This document shows, in pieces, positions 25,043-33,862 of a stretch of DNA of 64,000 bases (its first letter is position 1; each line of letters begins with the position of its first letter). Both the position numbers and the translations under genes were made by a program. This stretch comes from Tessaracoccus massiliensis. GTDB taxonomy: Bacteria; Actinomycetota; Actinomycetes; Propionibacteriales; Propionibacteriaceae. The DNA lies in assembly GCF_000826065.2 (NCBI RefSeq), contig NZ_LN623543.1, positions 952,129 to 1,016,128 of the forward strand, written 5' to 3'. The notes under the pieces were generated by a model. That model was not told the DNA's origin. It saw nothing but the letters and a program-made list of their open reading frames with translations, and ran no database searches.

Positions 25043-25245
25043 GCATCAATACTACCTGCATGAATAGTCTGACTGAAGAGTCTGACTTCCGCAGAGCTTC
25101 AACAACGGGGTCCCCGGACGCTGGCCCCGGAACGTCGACCAGCGAGCTTGCGAGCCCGGCGATGACGAAGGGGCCCCGCAGCTTGTCTGCTGGCGCCTGT
25201 GGGGCCCTTCGTCGCGGGGGGACGCTCAGGACCAGAGAACACGAA
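25043..25245. other. Intergenic region with GC-rich repeats
   Basis: No gene is visible. The sequence contains CCCCGGACGCTGGCCCCGGAACGTCGACCAG-type extragenic palindromic material, GGGGCCCC repeats at about 25171 and 25200, and a partial GACGCTCAGGACC unit related to the inverted repeats at 33.5 kb. The antitoxin promoter presumably lies at its left end. Confidence 0.45.
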
Positions 25246-25272
25246 ACGGCCCCGGCGTAGCGCCGGGGCCGT
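25246..25272 (-). terminator. Terminator of the small membrane protein gene
   Basis: ACGGCCCCGGCG (25246-25257) pairs perfectly with CGCCGGGGCCGT (25261-25272) around a 3-nt loop. On the minus strand it is followed by TTTCGTG. It lies 22 nt past the stop of the 48-residue gene. Confidence 0.8.
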
Positions 25273-25294
25273 CAGGTGATTGTGGTGGCGTGAG

Positions 25295-25441
25295 CTACCA
25301 GATGCGGATGCCCTTGCCGTTCCGGAGCGGAACGAAGTTCAGGATCAGGCCGACGACGATCAGGATGATGCCGATCGTCACCAGGATCTGGATGCTGGCC
25401 ACGAGGCCGATGATGAGAAGGATGAGGCCGAGCGAAACCAT
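25295..25441 (-). CDS. Small two-helix hydrophobic membrane protein, 48 residues
   Basis: The ATG at 25441 follows AGGGAG at 6-nt spacing and the frame ends at TAG 25295. The product starts MVSLGLILLIIGLVASIQIL, continues with TIGIILIVVGLILNFVP and ends in a short basic tail (RNGKGIRIW). It resembles the tiny hydrophobic actinobacterial proteins grouped as DUF6131, a match from memory rather than a search. The Shine-Dalgarno, clean frame and adjacent terminator make it a real single-gene transcript. Function is unknown. Confidence 0.8.
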   Translation of the reverse strand: MVSLGLILLIIGLVASIQILVTIGIILIVVGLILNFVPLRNGKGIRIW

Positions 25442-25559
25442 GTTCTACTCCCTTACTTTCGGATGAAAAGAGCGGCAGCACCGCCCAACGCTTGAGTTTG
25501 TCATTGAATACGCAATCAGTTATACATCGTTAAGGGTGACCCCTCCCCGGGGTGTCTCC

Positions 25560-26315
25560 TCACTCAGGACGCCACGTGAACCTGGGTGCGCGGCGTTCCT
25601 GGAAGGCCGCGATGCCCTCGGCCAGGTCTGGCCCGTCGTTGGCGCGACCCACCCAGGCGATCGCCGTCTCGGCGCTCAGGTCTCGTCGCGTGAGGCCGTC
25701 GACGATCTCCTTCGACGCGTGGATCGTCAACTGCGACAACTCCCCCATCCCGCGCGCCATTTCGAGCGCGGTCTCCAGCGCCGAGCCGTCGTCGACCACC
25801 CGGTTCAGCAGCCCGACGGCGAGTGCCCGCTGGGCGTCGTAGCGGACGGCCGTGTAGAGCATCTCTTTGGTGGCGGCAACGCCCATGATGTGCAGCATCC
25901 GCTGCGTGGCGGAGACGGGGTAGACGATGCCCAGCCGGGCAGGCGGGGTGGAGAAGGTGGCCGAGGCGCCTGCGACGCGCAGGTCGCACGCCACTGCCAT
26001 CTGCACTCCCCCACCGAAACAACTGCCCTCGATGGCCGCGATCACGGGCTTGGGGCTGGCGGCGATGGCATTCTCCGCGTTGCTGGGCCGCTCCGTGTGG
26101 TGGAGTTCGTCCAGGCCGGAGATGTCCGCGCCAGCACAGAACGCTCCCGCGGCGCCGGTCAGCACGGTGGCGAGGATGCTCGCGTCGCCGTCGATCTCCC
26201 CCATGACCGCGGGCATCTGCCGCCACATGTCGTCGGTCATTGCGTTGCGCTTGCCGGGATTGTTGATGGTGACGACGGCGATGTCGCCCTCACGCGTCAG
26301 GTCGATGCTTCCCAT
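25560..26315 (-). CDS. Enoyl-CoA hydratase/isomerase family protein
   Basis: A 251-residue crotonase-fold protein. The oxyanion-hole segments are GAAGAFCAGADISGLDE near residue 58 and IEGSCFGGGVQMAVACDLRVA near residue 95. PPARLGIVYP, with E/Y positions differing from classical hydratases, precedes the C-terminal trimerisation helices. It probably hydrates or isomerises an acyl-CoA, but crotonases vary widely in substrate. Its ATG lies 19 nt inside the end of the upstream pyroglutamyl peptidase gene, with a weak ribosome-binding site, so translation is likely coupled. Confidence 0.88.
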   Translation of the reverse strand: MGSIDLTREGDIAVVTINNPGKRNAMTDDMWRQMPAVMGEIDGDASILATVLTGAAGAFCAGADISGLDELHHTERPSNAENAIAASPKPVIAAIEGSCFGGGVQMAVACDLRVAGASATFSTPPARLGIVYPVSATQRMLHIMGVAATKEMLYTAVRYDAQRALAVGLLNRVVDDGSALETALEMARGMGELSQLTIHASKEIVDGLTRRDLSAETAIAWVGRANDGPDLAEGIAAFQERRAPRFTWRPE

Positions 26316-26947
26316 GAGGTCATTCTTACCGCTTCGACGGCCGCGGCGAGGGCGGTCACCAGGTCTGCCAGGCTGAGGACCGGGTGTTCCTCCCCTGCAC
26401 CCGGCTCGCGGGACGGGTCGGTCTCGGCGCCGACGATCGCTTCCCCCCGCGCACGCACCGCGGGCACATGGATGAACCCCGCGGGGCCGTCGAAATCGGT
26501 CAGCGCGGCACGGAACACGGCGTTGCAGACGAAGCGCCCCGCGTCATCGGACGCCTCGGCCCGAATGCCGGCGTCCGTGATCGCCGCCACTAAGGCCTCC
26601 ACATCAAGCCCCGACGCGAGACGAGGTTCGCCGTCGTCGATGGTGCCGGAGGGCTGCTGTCCGTCATTGTCCGGGATCCGTGCCTGCCGCTCGTTGACGG
26701 CCCACCGCTCCGGCGTCACAGCGCCCCTGCCGCCGGCCTCCCCGATGCAGAGCACCACATCGGGCTGCGTGGCGCGAATGGCCTCGGCGAGCGCCCGCGG
26801 GGCGCCGTTGAAGGTGACGGGCAGGATGACGGTGTGAAGCTCGACGGCCGGATCCTGCCATCTCTCAGCGAGGGCGAGTACCGCGTCGCCGCTGGCGTTG
26901 GCGACATCGCCGCCGAAGGGTTCGAAACCGGAAACAAGAACGCGCAT
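26297..26947 (-). CDS. pcp: Pyroglutamyl-peptidase I
   Basis: A 216-residue C15 cysteine peptidase that removes N-terminal pyroglutamate. The N-terminus MRVLVSGFEPFGG is diagnostic. The catalytic Glu (TPERWAVNE), Cys (FVCNAVFR) and His (FIHVPAV) are present in order, as is ARIPDNDGQQPSG. ATG 26947 gives the family start but has no Shine-Dalgarno. An in-frame ATG at 26968 would add seven residues (MSATLAL). Both starts lie in a perfect 17-bp hairpin that looks like the rplKA terminator, so expression is probably low or conditional. Confidence 0.9.
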   Translation of the reverse strand: MRVLVSGFEPFGGDVANASGDAVLALAERWQDPAVELHTVILPVTFNGAPRALAEAIRATQPDVVLCIGEAGGRGAVTPERWAVNERQARIPDNDGQQPSGTIDDGEPRLASGLDVEALVAAITDAGIRAEASDDAGRFVCNAVFRAALTDFDGPAGFIHVPAVRARGEAIVGAETDPSREPGAGEEHPVLSLADLVTALAAAVEAVRMTSWEAST

Positions 26948-26975
26948 GAGTGCCAGTGTGGCACTCATGCGCGTT
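26939..26975 (-). terminator. rplKA terminator hairpin overlapping the pcp start
   Basis: AACGCGCATGAGTGCCA (26939-26955) and its exact complement (26959-26975) flank a 3-nt loop. On the minus strand the hairpin ends GCGTT followed by CTTGTTT. It lies 69 nt after the rplA stop and contains both candidate pcp start codons. Confidence 0.75.
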
Positions 26976-27044
26976 GTTGGGATGTGTGGCCCCTTCGGCC
27001 GGTCGTACTGCTCCTTCGTCGCAGGCACCCGGCTCAGGGATCGA

Positions 27045-27746
27045 TCAGGCTTCGGCGGGCTTGTGGGCCGAGGAGTCGATGGTGACCGAGGGGCTCATCG
27101 TCGCGGAGACGGCGATGCGGCGCAGGTAGCGGCCCTTCGCAGCGGCCGGCTTGAGACGGAGGACCTCGTCGAGCACGGCGAAGTAGTTCTCAGCCAGCTG
27201 CTGCTCCGAGAAGGAGGCCTTGCCGATGATGAACTGCAGGTTGGCGTGACGGTCCACGCGGAACTCGATCTTGCCGCCCTTGATGTCGGCCACGGCCTTG
27301 CCGGTGTCCATGGTCACGGTGCCGGTCTTCGGGTTCGGCATCAGGCCACGAGGGCCGAGCACGCGGCCCAGGCGGCCGACCTTGCCCATGAGATCCGGGG
27401 TGGCGACCACGGCGTCGAAGTCGAGGTAGCCGCCGGCCACCTTCTCGATCAGTTCGTCGGTGCCGACCTCGTCTGCGCCAGCCTCGCGGGCGGCATCAGC
27501 CTTGTCACCGGCGGCGAAGACGAGGACCCGTGCCGTCTTGCCAGTGCCGTGCGGAAGGTTGATGGTGCCGCGGACCAGCTGGTCCGCCTTGCGGGGGTCG
27601 ACGCCGAGGCGCATGGCCACGTCGATCGACTCGTCGAACTTGGCCGTGGCCATCTCCTTGATGAGGCGGATGGCCTCTTCAGGGCTGTACGCCTGGCCCT
27701 CAGCGCGCTTCTCAGCGGCTGCCTTGTATGCCTTGCTGTGCTTCAT
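27045..27746 (-). CDS. rplA: 50S ribosomal protein L1
   Basis: 233 residues starting [18 protein letters not shown], with AAGGAA upstream. [26 protein letters not shown] and [12 protein letters not shown] are the conserved L1 signatures. L1 binds the 23S rRNA stalk and can repress its own mRNA. It follows rplK by 93 nt, and that gap holds three small hairpins. Confidence 0.98.
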   Translation of the reverse strand: MKHSKAYKAAAEKRAEGQAYSPEEAIRLIKEMATAKFDESIDVAMRLGVDPRKADQLVRGTINLPHGTGKTARVLVFAAGDKADAAREAGADEVGTDELIEKVAGGYLDFDAVVATPDLMGKVGRLGRVLGPRGLMPNPKTGTVTMDTGKAVADIKGGKIEFRVDRHANLQFIIGKASFSEQQLAENYFAVLDEVLRLKPAAAKGRYLRRIAVSATMSPSVTIDSSAHKPAEA

Positions 27747-27765
27747 GCTGGTTCCTTACATGTTG

Positions 27766-27813
27766 CCGGGCTCGCAGCCCGGTCCACCAGTTCTGGTGTG
27801 GGGAGCACTCCCC
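27766..27813 (-). promoter_or_regulatory. Three consecutive hairpins in the rplA leader
   Basis: Three perfect short stems follow one another: CCGGGCT/AGCCCGG (27766-27782), CACCAG/CTGGTG (27785-27798) and GGGGAG/CTCCCC (27800-27813). The group ends 19 nt before rplA. L1 is a known translational repressor in other bacteria, so an L1-binding element is plausible but unproven. Confidence 0.5.
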
Positions 27814-27839
27814 TACCAGGGTTGTTGATTGGGGGTTGA

Positions 27840-28268
27840 TCAGACGATGCTGACGCCCATGGAGCGGGCGGTGCCTTCGACGATCTTCATGGCGGCCTCA
27901 ACGTCATTGGCGTTGAGATCCGGCAGCTTGGTGGTGGCGATCTCGCGGACCTGGTCCTTTGTGATCTTGCCCACCTTGTCGGCCAGCGGGTTCGCTGCAC
28001 CGGACTTGATGCCGGCAGCCTTCTTGATGAGCTCAGCGGCCGGCGGGGTCTTCGTGATGAAGGTGAACGTGCGATCCTCGTAGATGGTGATCTCGACGGG
28101 GATGACGTTGCCGCGCTGGGATTCGGTCTGGGCGTTGTACGCCTTGACGAACTCCATGATGTTGACGCCGTGGGGACCGAGGGCGGTACCGACCGGCGGG
28201 GCAGGCGTGGCTGCGCCAGCCTGCAGGGCGACCTTGACGAGGGCCGCGACCTTCTTCTTGGGAGGCAT
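27840..28268 (-). CDS. rplK: 50S ribosomal protein L11
   Basis: 142 residues. [18 protein letters not shown] starts the N-terminal domain, with the Pro-rich [14 protein letters not shown] segment that binds thiostrepton and the GTPase centre. The C-terminal rRNA-binding domain ends [11 protein letters not shown]. Start is ATG with AAAGGA upstream. It is co-transcribed with rplA and lies 60 nt after nusG. Confidence 0.98.
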   Translation of the reverse strand: MPPKKKVAALVKVALQAGAATPAPPVGTALGPHGVNIMEFVKAYNAQTESQRGNVIPVEITIYEDRTFTFITKTPPAAELIKKAAGIKSGAANPLADKVGKITKDQVREIATTKLPDLNANDVEAAMKIVEGTARSMGVSIV

Positions 28269-28293
28269 GGGGGGTCCTTTACCTAAGCGGATG

Positions 28294-28328
28294 GATTGTG
28301 CGCCCTGTGACAGGCGCGACGCACAATC
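28294..28328 (-). promoter_or_regulatory. Stem-loop in the nusG-rplK gap
   Basis: GATTGTGC (28294-28301) and GCACAATC (28321-28328) pair, with an inner GCGCC/GGCGC stem. The structure begins directly at the nusG stop codon and ends 25 nt before rplK. No T run follows, so it is more likely a leader or processing structure than a terminator. Confidence 0.45.
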
Positions 28329-29123
28329 TTAGACGACCTTCTCGACCTGCTTGAAATCCAGGTCGACAGGGGTCTCGCGGCCGAGGATCTCGACGAGAGC
28401 GATGAGCCGCTGATTGTTGGCGTTGAGTTCGGTGATCGTGGCGTGCACCCCTGCGAAGGGGCCGTCGGTCACCATGACGGAGTCGCCGACAGCCAAGTCG
28501 ACAACTTCGACCTTCTTCTTCCTGGACGCCTCGGCACCCGCGTGAGCGGCGTTGACCTTGGCGACGACAGAAGGAGTCAGCATGTGGAGGACCTCGTCGA
28601 TGGACAGCGGCACGGGCTGCTGGCCCTGGCCGACGAAGCCGGTGACGGAGGGGGTCTGGCGCACGACGCTCCACGAGTCGTCGGTCAGATCCATCCGGAT
28701 GAGGACGTAACCGGGCAGCACGCAGCGGGTGACGGTCTTGCGGCCGTTGTTGCGCACCTCGACGACGTCCTCGGTGGGGACGACCGTCTCGAAGATGTAG
28801 TCCTCCATGTTCAGCGTCACGACACGGGCGTCCACGTTCTGCTTGACGCGGTTCTCCATGCCGGAGTAGGTGTGGATGACGTACCAGTCACCGAACTTGG
28901 ATTCAAGTTCCGTGCGGAGCTCTTCGATGGCGGTCTCGAGAGCCACATCACGGTCGTGCTCCGCCTCTTCTGCGGCCTCGTCTACCTCCTCCTCCAGATC
29001 GGAGAGTTCGACGGGGGCCTCTTCCTCCTCGGGAACGCCGAGATCGATCTCCACCTCGTCGGTGGCGGTCTCCTCGATGGGGCCGAGGTCAACCTCAACC
29101 TCGTAGTCGGAATTTTCAGTCAT
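28329..29123 (-). CDS. nusG: Transcription termination/antitermination factor NusG
   Basis: 264 residues from the ATG at 29123. An acidic extension of about 80 residues (Glu/Asp blocks such as [12 protein letters not shown]) precedes the NGN domain, which begins at [19 protein letters not shown]. The KOW domain near the C-terminus reads [19 protein letters not shown]. NusG couples RNA polymerase to Rho and to the ribosome. It starts 5 nt after secE, and the transcript is headed by tRNA-Trp. Confidence 0.96.
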   Translation of the reverse strand: MTENSDYEVEVDLGPIEETATDEVEIDLGVPEEEEAPVELSDLEEEVDEAAEEAEHDRDVALETAIEELRTELESKFGDWYVIHTYSGMENRVKQNVDARVVTLNMEDYIFETVVPTEDVVEVRNNGRKTVTRCVLPGYVLIRMDLTDDSWSVVRQTPSVTGFVGQGQQPVPLSIDEVLHMLTPSVVAKVNAAHAGAEASRKKKVEVVDLAVGDSVMVTDGPFAGVHATITELNANNQRLIALVEILGRETPVDLDFKQVEKVV

Positions 29124-29128
29124 GGAAA

Positions 29129-29626
29129 TCAGCTCCCAAACAGCTGCAGCAGCGACCAGCCGAAGAACACGTCCAGCAGGCCCACGATCGTGATCATGAT
29201 CAGCACGAAGATCAACACGGCGCTGAACATGGTCAGCGTCTGCGGCCACGTGGGCCACACGACTTTCTTGAGCTCAGAGCCAGACTGCTTGGCGAACTCG
29301 ATCGGGTTGGACGCCTTGTACGGATCGTCATGGTCCGTCAGCGCCTCTGAGCGCTTACGGGTGGCGGTGTCCTTCTTACGGACGGGTGCCTTGGCGGTAG
29401 TGCGACGCACGGGGGCCAGCGCAGCGGCGGCCTCGCGCTCCTCCGGGGTGAAGTCCTTCTCCAGTTCTCCGAGGGTGATGTCCTCGTCTGCGTCGGCGAC
29501 TTCTTCTTCGGCGGCGGCCAGCGCGTCGGGGTCTTCGACCTCGACGGCGTCGTCTGCAGGCGCGTCAGGTTCGCCGGGGACGAACTCCTCGTTCTCCGGC
29601 TCTGCGTCATGCGACTTGTCGCTCAC
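29129..29626 (-). CDS. secE: Preprotein translocase subunit SecE
   Basis: A 165-residue protein. An unusually long, very acidic N-terminal region (to about residue 95, for example [21 protein letters not shown]) is followed by basic [20 protein letters not shown] sequence and one membrane helix ([20 protein letters not shown]). The VxWP motif and the single helix identify SecE, which clamps SecY in the Sec channel. The tRNA-Trp-secE-nusG order is conserved in actinobacteria. Confidence 0.93.
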   Translation of the reverse strand: MSDKSHDAEPENEEFVPGEPDAPADDAVEVEDPDALAAAEEEVADADEDITLGELEKDFTPEEREAAAALAPVRRTTAKAPVRKKDTATRKRSEALTDHDDPYKASNPIEFAKQSGSELKKVVWPTWPQTLTMFSAVLIFVLIMITIVGLLDVFFGWSLLQLFGS

Positions 29627-29706
29627 GCCTTTTCCCTTCGCTTGACAAACAAAATGCCTCCGGCGGGAGCCGTAGGCTGATGTGTGTAGCCCTGCCGGCT
29701 ACCTAG

Positions 29707-29779
<73 letters not shown>

Positions 29780-29793
29780 TTGGTGCTCGGTCA

Positions 29794-29823
29794 ACTATAG
29801 GGGTTTTCGCCCGATGAGTCGAA
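29794..29823 (-). promoter_or_regulatory. Promoter of tRNA-Trp-secE-nusG
   Basis: TTCGAC (29818-29823) and TATAGT (29794-29799) are spaced 18 bp on the minus strand. They place transcription start about 8 nt before the tRNA 5' end. Confidence 0.65.
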
Positions 29824-29830
29824 CCAGCGC

Positions 29831-30484
29831 TCATCCAACCAGGCCATGTTGATACGCGGCGACGACGACCTGCACCCTGTCGCGCAGCCCCATCTTGCGC
29901 AGGATGGCGCCGACGTGGGACTTGACCGTGGATTCGGAGGCGTAGATGGTCTGACCGATCTCCACGTTGCTCAGCCCCTGGGACACCAACGCGAACACCT
30001 CGCGTTCCTTCTCCGATAACTCTTCAAAGCCCGCGGGCGGTGCGGGTTTGGCGACGAAGGAGGCGTCCAGCAGCGTGGCCAGGTCGTCTGGGGCGATCAC
30101 CCCGTTGCCACTGTGCACGGTGCGGATCGAATCTGTCAGCATCTGCGGCGTGATGTCCTTCAGCAGGAAGCCGCTGGCGCCGTGCCGGATGGCGGTGGCC
30201 GCGCGGTCGTCGAGATTGAAGGTGGTCAGCACCAGCACCTTGACGCCGGAACCTGAGGCGACGGCGGCCTCGAGGATGCGGCGGGTGGCCTCCACGCCGT
30301 CGACGCCGGGCATCCGGATGTCCATCAGGATCACGTCGGGGTCGAGTTGCGCGGCGAGGGCGACGGCCTCCTCACCGTCGGCGGCCTCCCCCACCACCTC
30401 GAGGTCGTCCTGCGCGTTGACGATGACGCGGATGGCGGAGCGGAACAGTTCCTGGTCGTCGACCAGCATCACCTGGATGGGCAC
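29831..30484 (-). CDS. NarL/LuxR-family response regulator
   Basis: 217 residues starting at GTG 30484 with AGGAGAG upstream. The receiver domain contains the acidic pair MLVDDQELF, the phospho-acceptor Asp in DVILMDIRMPG (about residue 54), the switch Thr in VLVLTTFN and the Lys in FLLKDITP. The C-terminal helix-turn-helix LSNVEIGQTIYASESTVKSHV is LuxR type. It lies 9 nt downstream of its cognate kinase. Targets are not evident. Confidence 0.95.
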   Translation of the reverse strand: MPIQVMLVDDQELFRSAIRVIVNAQDDLEVVGEAADGEEAVALAAQLDPDVILMDIRMPGVDGVEATRRILEAAVASGSGVKVLVLTTFNLDDRAATAIRHGASGFLLKDITPQMLTDSIRTVHSGNGVIAPDDLATLLDASFVAKPAPPAGFEELSEKEREVFALVSQGLSNVEIGQTIYASESTVKSHVGAILRKMGLRDRVQVVVAAYQHGLVG

Positions 30485-30493
30485 AACACTCTC

Positions 30494-31705
30494 CTAGTTG
30501 GCGCGCAGCGGCAGCCACGCGGTGGCGGTGACCACGTCACCGTCGTCGCTCTGGTGCCTGCTGAGCTCGAAACTACCGCCCACAGCCTCCAGCCGCGCGG
30601 ACATGCCCGAGATGCCGGAGCCGTGCAGGGCCCGCGAGATGGTGTGCCCGCCGTCGAGGTTGCGCACCTCGAGGGTGAGGCGGTCCGCCCACGTGAGCGC
30701 CACCGCGATGGGCCGGCCGTGCTCCCCGTGCTTGATAGCGTTGGTGAGCATCTCCTGCAGCACGCGGTACGCGACGGTCTCCGCATCCGGCGGGAGTGCA
30801 CGGCTCTTGCCGAGTTGGGTGACCTCGAGGTCGACGCCGGAGGCCTGCACGCTCTCGAGCAGCGCACCGAGCCCACCGGGCGGGGCCTGCACGGGCGGCT
30901 GCTCCCCGCGGGCGGCGTGCAGCACCTCGCGGATCTCGCCCAGGGAGCGGCGGGCGCAGGTGGCGATGTTGTGCATCGACTCGTGCAGGTCCTGGGTGTT
31001 GGTGAGGTACTGCGCGGATTCGGCCTGCATGAGGATCACGGCGAGGGAGTGGCCGACGACGTCGTGCACTTCGCGCGCCAGCCTGGCGCTGGCCGCCTCT
31101 GAGGCGGCGACGCGGGTGAGGCGCTGCTCCTCCAGGACGGACTGCTGTTGCGCCTCGATGGCGTACAGGCGCTGCAGTTCGGCGTCCTCGGCGCGCTCCT
31201 CCTGGGCGCGGAGCTGCGCCTGGGAGCGCTGCCGCAGCCCCAGCAGCCACGGGGCTCCGAGATAGCCGCACACGAGAAGGAAGGTGAAAGGGAAGCTGGA
31301 TGCGCCGAACATGCTGCCCAATGACGCCGCAGCCACCATGGCGCCCGCCGCGAGCGACAGGCCGGAGGCGACGACGGTGGTGCGGGTACCGAACCGGGTG
31401 GTGGTGTAGGCCAGCCATCCCCCCGCGAGGACCTGGGTGAACAGGGGGCTGGGGTCACCCTGAGACGTGAGGAGGAAGAACGCACTGCCCGCCCAGAAGA
31501 AGCCCAGGGCCATGCCCGGTCGCCTTCTGGCGAGGACCAGCACCAGCATCATCACGGGCACCGCGTACTGACGCATGTGCAGATACGAATGGCCGGCCCA
31601 CGACAAGAACTCCAGCGTGCCCAACACCAGTGCGGTGGCGAGCACTATCCGGTCGGCCTTCACACCCCAGTCGACGCTCTCAGGGCGGGTTCGTGTCACT
31701 GTCAT
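30494..31705 (-). CDS. Sensor histidine kinase (HisKA_3, NarX/DesK-like)
   Basis: A 403-residue kinase with about five to six membrane helices in the first 170 residues, then a coiled-coil segment rich in Gln/Glu/Arg. The phospho-acceptor H-box is LAREVHDVVGHSLAVILMQ. The C-terminal ATPase shows VAYRVLQEMLTNAIKHG as the N box and GSGISGMSARLEAVGG as the G box. There is no large extracellular sensor domain, so it probably senses membrane state or a small hydrophobic cue. It is co-transcribed with the response regulator. Confidence 0.93.
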   Translation of the reverse strand: MTVTRTRPESVDWGVKADRIVLATALVLGTLEFLSWAGHSYLHMRQYAVPVMMLVLVLARRRPGMALGFFWAGSAFFLLTSQGDPSPLFTQVLAGGWLAYTTTRFGTRTTVVASGLSLAAGAMVAAASLGSMFGASSFPFTFLLVCGYLGAPWLLGLRQRSQAQLRAQEERAEDAELQRLYAIEAQQQSVLEEQRLTRVAASEAASARLAREVHDVVGHSLAVILMQAESAQYLTNTQDLHESMHNIATCARRSLGEIREVLHAARGEQPPVQAPPGGLGALLESVQASGVDLEVTQLGKSRALPPDAETVAYRVLQEMLTNAIKHGEHGRPIAVALTWADRLTLEVRNLDGGHTISRALHGSGISGMSARLEAVGGSFELSRHQSDDGDVVTATAWLPLRAN

Positions 31706-31777
31706 GGCTCCAAACTAGGGCCGGAAATGCACCAGCGCATCCGACTCAAGGTCAGATGCGCTGGTACTTATCGGCGT

Positions 31778-31895
31778 TGGTTGAGCCTGCGAGTTCTACG
31801 AGCAGTGTCGAAACCGCCAGGCGTACAAGCAGGCTGCTGGGAATCTCACCCGGTTTCGACACGATCGCGCTGCTCGCAAGCGATCGGCTCAACCA
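31778..31895. repeat. Dispersed repeat, copies B1 (reverse) and B2 (forward variant)
   Basis: 31778-31815 is the reverse complement form, running from TGGTTGAGCCTGCGAGTTCT to GTCGAAACC. 31852-31895 is a forward variant starting GGTTTCGACACGATCGCGCT and ending GGCTCAACCA. Their ends form an inverted repeat that can fold across the gap between the kinase and helicase genes. A similar pair lies at 39947-40086. Confidence 0.8.
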
Positions 31896-31900
31896 GCCAA

Positions 31901-33352
31901 TCAGCGGCGGCCGCGGCGGCCGGTGCTCGCGGAGAACGCGGCCACTCCCCCGCTGCTGGCGGGAGCGGCACCCTGTCCGCCCCGACGCTGGGCCTGGGCG
32001 GGGCGCCCGGAGCGAGACTCGCTGCGGGTGCCGCTGCGCTGCCCACGCGGCTGGTCGCCGCCGCGGCGCGACTGCTCGCCGTTTCGAGGCGCGGAGCTGC
32101 GACGGCGTCCGCCGCCACCACGCGACGACTGCTGCTGTTGGGGTGCCGGCTTGACGATGCCGCCGGGAAACTCGCGCTCCCCGGGAGCGATCTCGTGCAG
32201 CACGGGGTGGCGGTCGTCGGCGCGGGTGATGGTGGGCTTGACACCCGCCTTGCGGGTGAGGTCGCGCACGTCGCCGCGCTGGGCGTCGAGCATGAGCGTC
32301 ACGACGGTGCCCTCGGCCCCGGCGCGCGCGGTGCGGCCGGAGCGGTGCGTGTAGGCCTTGTGCTCGACCGGCGGATCGGCGTGGATGACCAGGCCCACGT
32401 CGTCGACGTGGATGCCGCGGGCGGCGACATCCGTGGCCACCAGAGTCTGGGCGGTGCCGGAGTGGAACGCGGCCATGGAGCGCTCGCGCGCGCTCTGGCT
32501 CATGTTGCCCTGCAGTTCGACGGCGGGCACGCCCGCGGCGTTGAGCTGCTTGGCGATCTTCTTGGCACGGTGCTTGGTGCGGGTGAACACCACGGTGCGG
32601 CCGGGGGCCGCGGTGAGGTTGACCAGCACGGGCAGGTGCTGCTCGGTGCTGACGTGCAGCACGTGGTGGTGCAGCGTGGGCACCGGCGATTCAGCGGAAT
32701 CGGCCTCGTGGACCTTCGGCTGATGCAGGAACTGCTTGACGAGGGTGTCGACGGCCTTGTCCAGCGTCGCGGAGAACAGCATGCGCTGACCCGACGACGG
32801 GGTGGCCGACAGCAGGCGGCGCACCGAGGGCAGGAAGCCGAGGTCGGCCATGTGGTCGGCCTCGTCAAGGATGGTGATCTCGACGGCGTCCAAGGAGACG
32901 AAGCCCTGCTTCATGAGGTCCTCGAGGCGGCCGGGGCACGCGACGATCACGTCGACGCCCTTCGTGAGCGCGGTGACCTGCGGGCGCTGGTTGACGCCGC
33001 CGAAGATGGTGCGGGAGGTGAGCCCGGCCGTGACGGCCAGCGGCGCGAGCGCCTCGTCGATCTGGTTGGCCAGCTCCCGGGTGGGCACCAGGACCAGCGC
33101 GCGGGGGCGCTTGGGTGTCCGGCGGGTGCCGCTCTCCGCGAGGCGGGCGACCATCGGCAGCAGGAACGCGTACGTCTTGCCGGAGCCGGTGCGGCCGCGG
33201 CCGAGCACGTCGCGGCCTGCGAGTGAATCAGGCAGCGTGGCGGCCTGGATGGGGGTGGGGGTGGTGATGCTGCGCTCTTCGAGGACGGCCGCGAGAGTTG
33301 CGGGCACGCCGAGCGCGCTGAAGGACTGTGAGGTCAAAGTGGTTCTTCCCAT
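31901..33352 (-). CDS. DEAD-box ATP-dependent RNA helicase
   Basis: 483 residues. Motifs in order: the Q motif TTPTPIQAATLP, Walker A GRGRTGSGKTY, PTRELANQI, GGVNQ, PGRLEDL, DEAD, SAT, TRTKHRAKK, VATDVAARGIHVDDV and HRSGRTARAG. The C-terminal tail (about 395-483) is Arg/Gly/Gln/Ser-rich with RGGGGRRR and RRGG boxes, which bind RNA non-specifically. It resembles the RhlE group. An AT-richer leader precedes it, often seen in cold-inducible helicase genes. Confidence 0.95.
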   Translation of the reverse strand: MGRTTLTSQSFSALGVPATLAAVLEERSITTPTPIQAATLPDSLAGRDVLGRGRTGSGKTYAFLLPMVARLAESGTRRTPKRPRALVLVPTRELANQIDEALAPLAVTAGLTSRTIFGGVNQRPQVTALTKGVDVIVACPGRLEDLMKQGFVSLDAVEITILDEADHMADLGFLPSVRRLLSATPSSGQRMLFSATLDKAVDTLVKQFLHQPKVHEADSAESPVPTLHHHVLHVSTEQHLPVLVNLTAAPGRTVVFTRTKHRAKKIAKQLNAAGVPAVELQGNMSQSARERSMAAFHSGTAQTLVATDVAARGIHVDDVGLVIHADPPVEHKAYTHRSGRTARAGAEGTVVTLMLDAQRGDVRDLTRKAGVKPTITRADDRHPVLHEIAPGEREFPGGIVKPAPQQQQSSRGGGGRRRSSAPRNGEQSRRGGDQPRGQRSGTRSESRSGRPAQAQRRGGQGAAPASSGGVAAFSASTGRRGRR

Positions 33353-33496
33353 GAGGGGCGATGCTGCGGTTCTGCCCGGCGCAAACTTTCCAGTTCGCAG
33401 CGCGATGGCATCTGAAAATAAAGATCAAAGGGGCTCGGAGCAGAACATCCGAACGCTGGGAACCACTCTACCGGCTATTGGCACAGAGTCGTTAAT

Positions 33497-33552
33497 CGGT
33501 CCCTGAGCGTGGCCCCGCGACGAAGGAGCCAGCTGACGACGCTCAGGGACCG
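33497..33552. repeat. 13-bp inverted repeat of the CGCTCAGGGACCG extragenic element
   Basis: CGGTCCCTGAGCG (33497-33509) and CGCTCAGGGACCG (33540-33552) are exact complements 30 nt apart. A third copy is at 33837-33849, and CGGTCCCTGAG also follows the M13 peptidase stop near 61242. Confidence 0.8.
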
Positions 33553-33862
33553 AATCTGCCGGCCAAAGGTGAAGGAGTCGCCGGGGTCGGGGGGACACCA
33601 CCGCCGGTTTCGGGACCGACCCCCAACAAGCAGAAACCTTGAAGCCGAGGGTGGGGGATGAAGGACGCGAGTTTCGAGTCCACGCCGAGAGGTGGCAGCC
33701 GAACGTCGCCGACTAGGCGCACGGGTAACACTCGCGTCCTTCTTCCCCCATCCTCGGCGGAACGCAGCCGCGGTGGAACAGGTGGCGAACAAGCTGCGGG
33801 GCCCTTCGTCGTGACCGGCTCGTTCCTCGCGGGGCACGCTCAGGGACCGGATAGGCTGCAGC

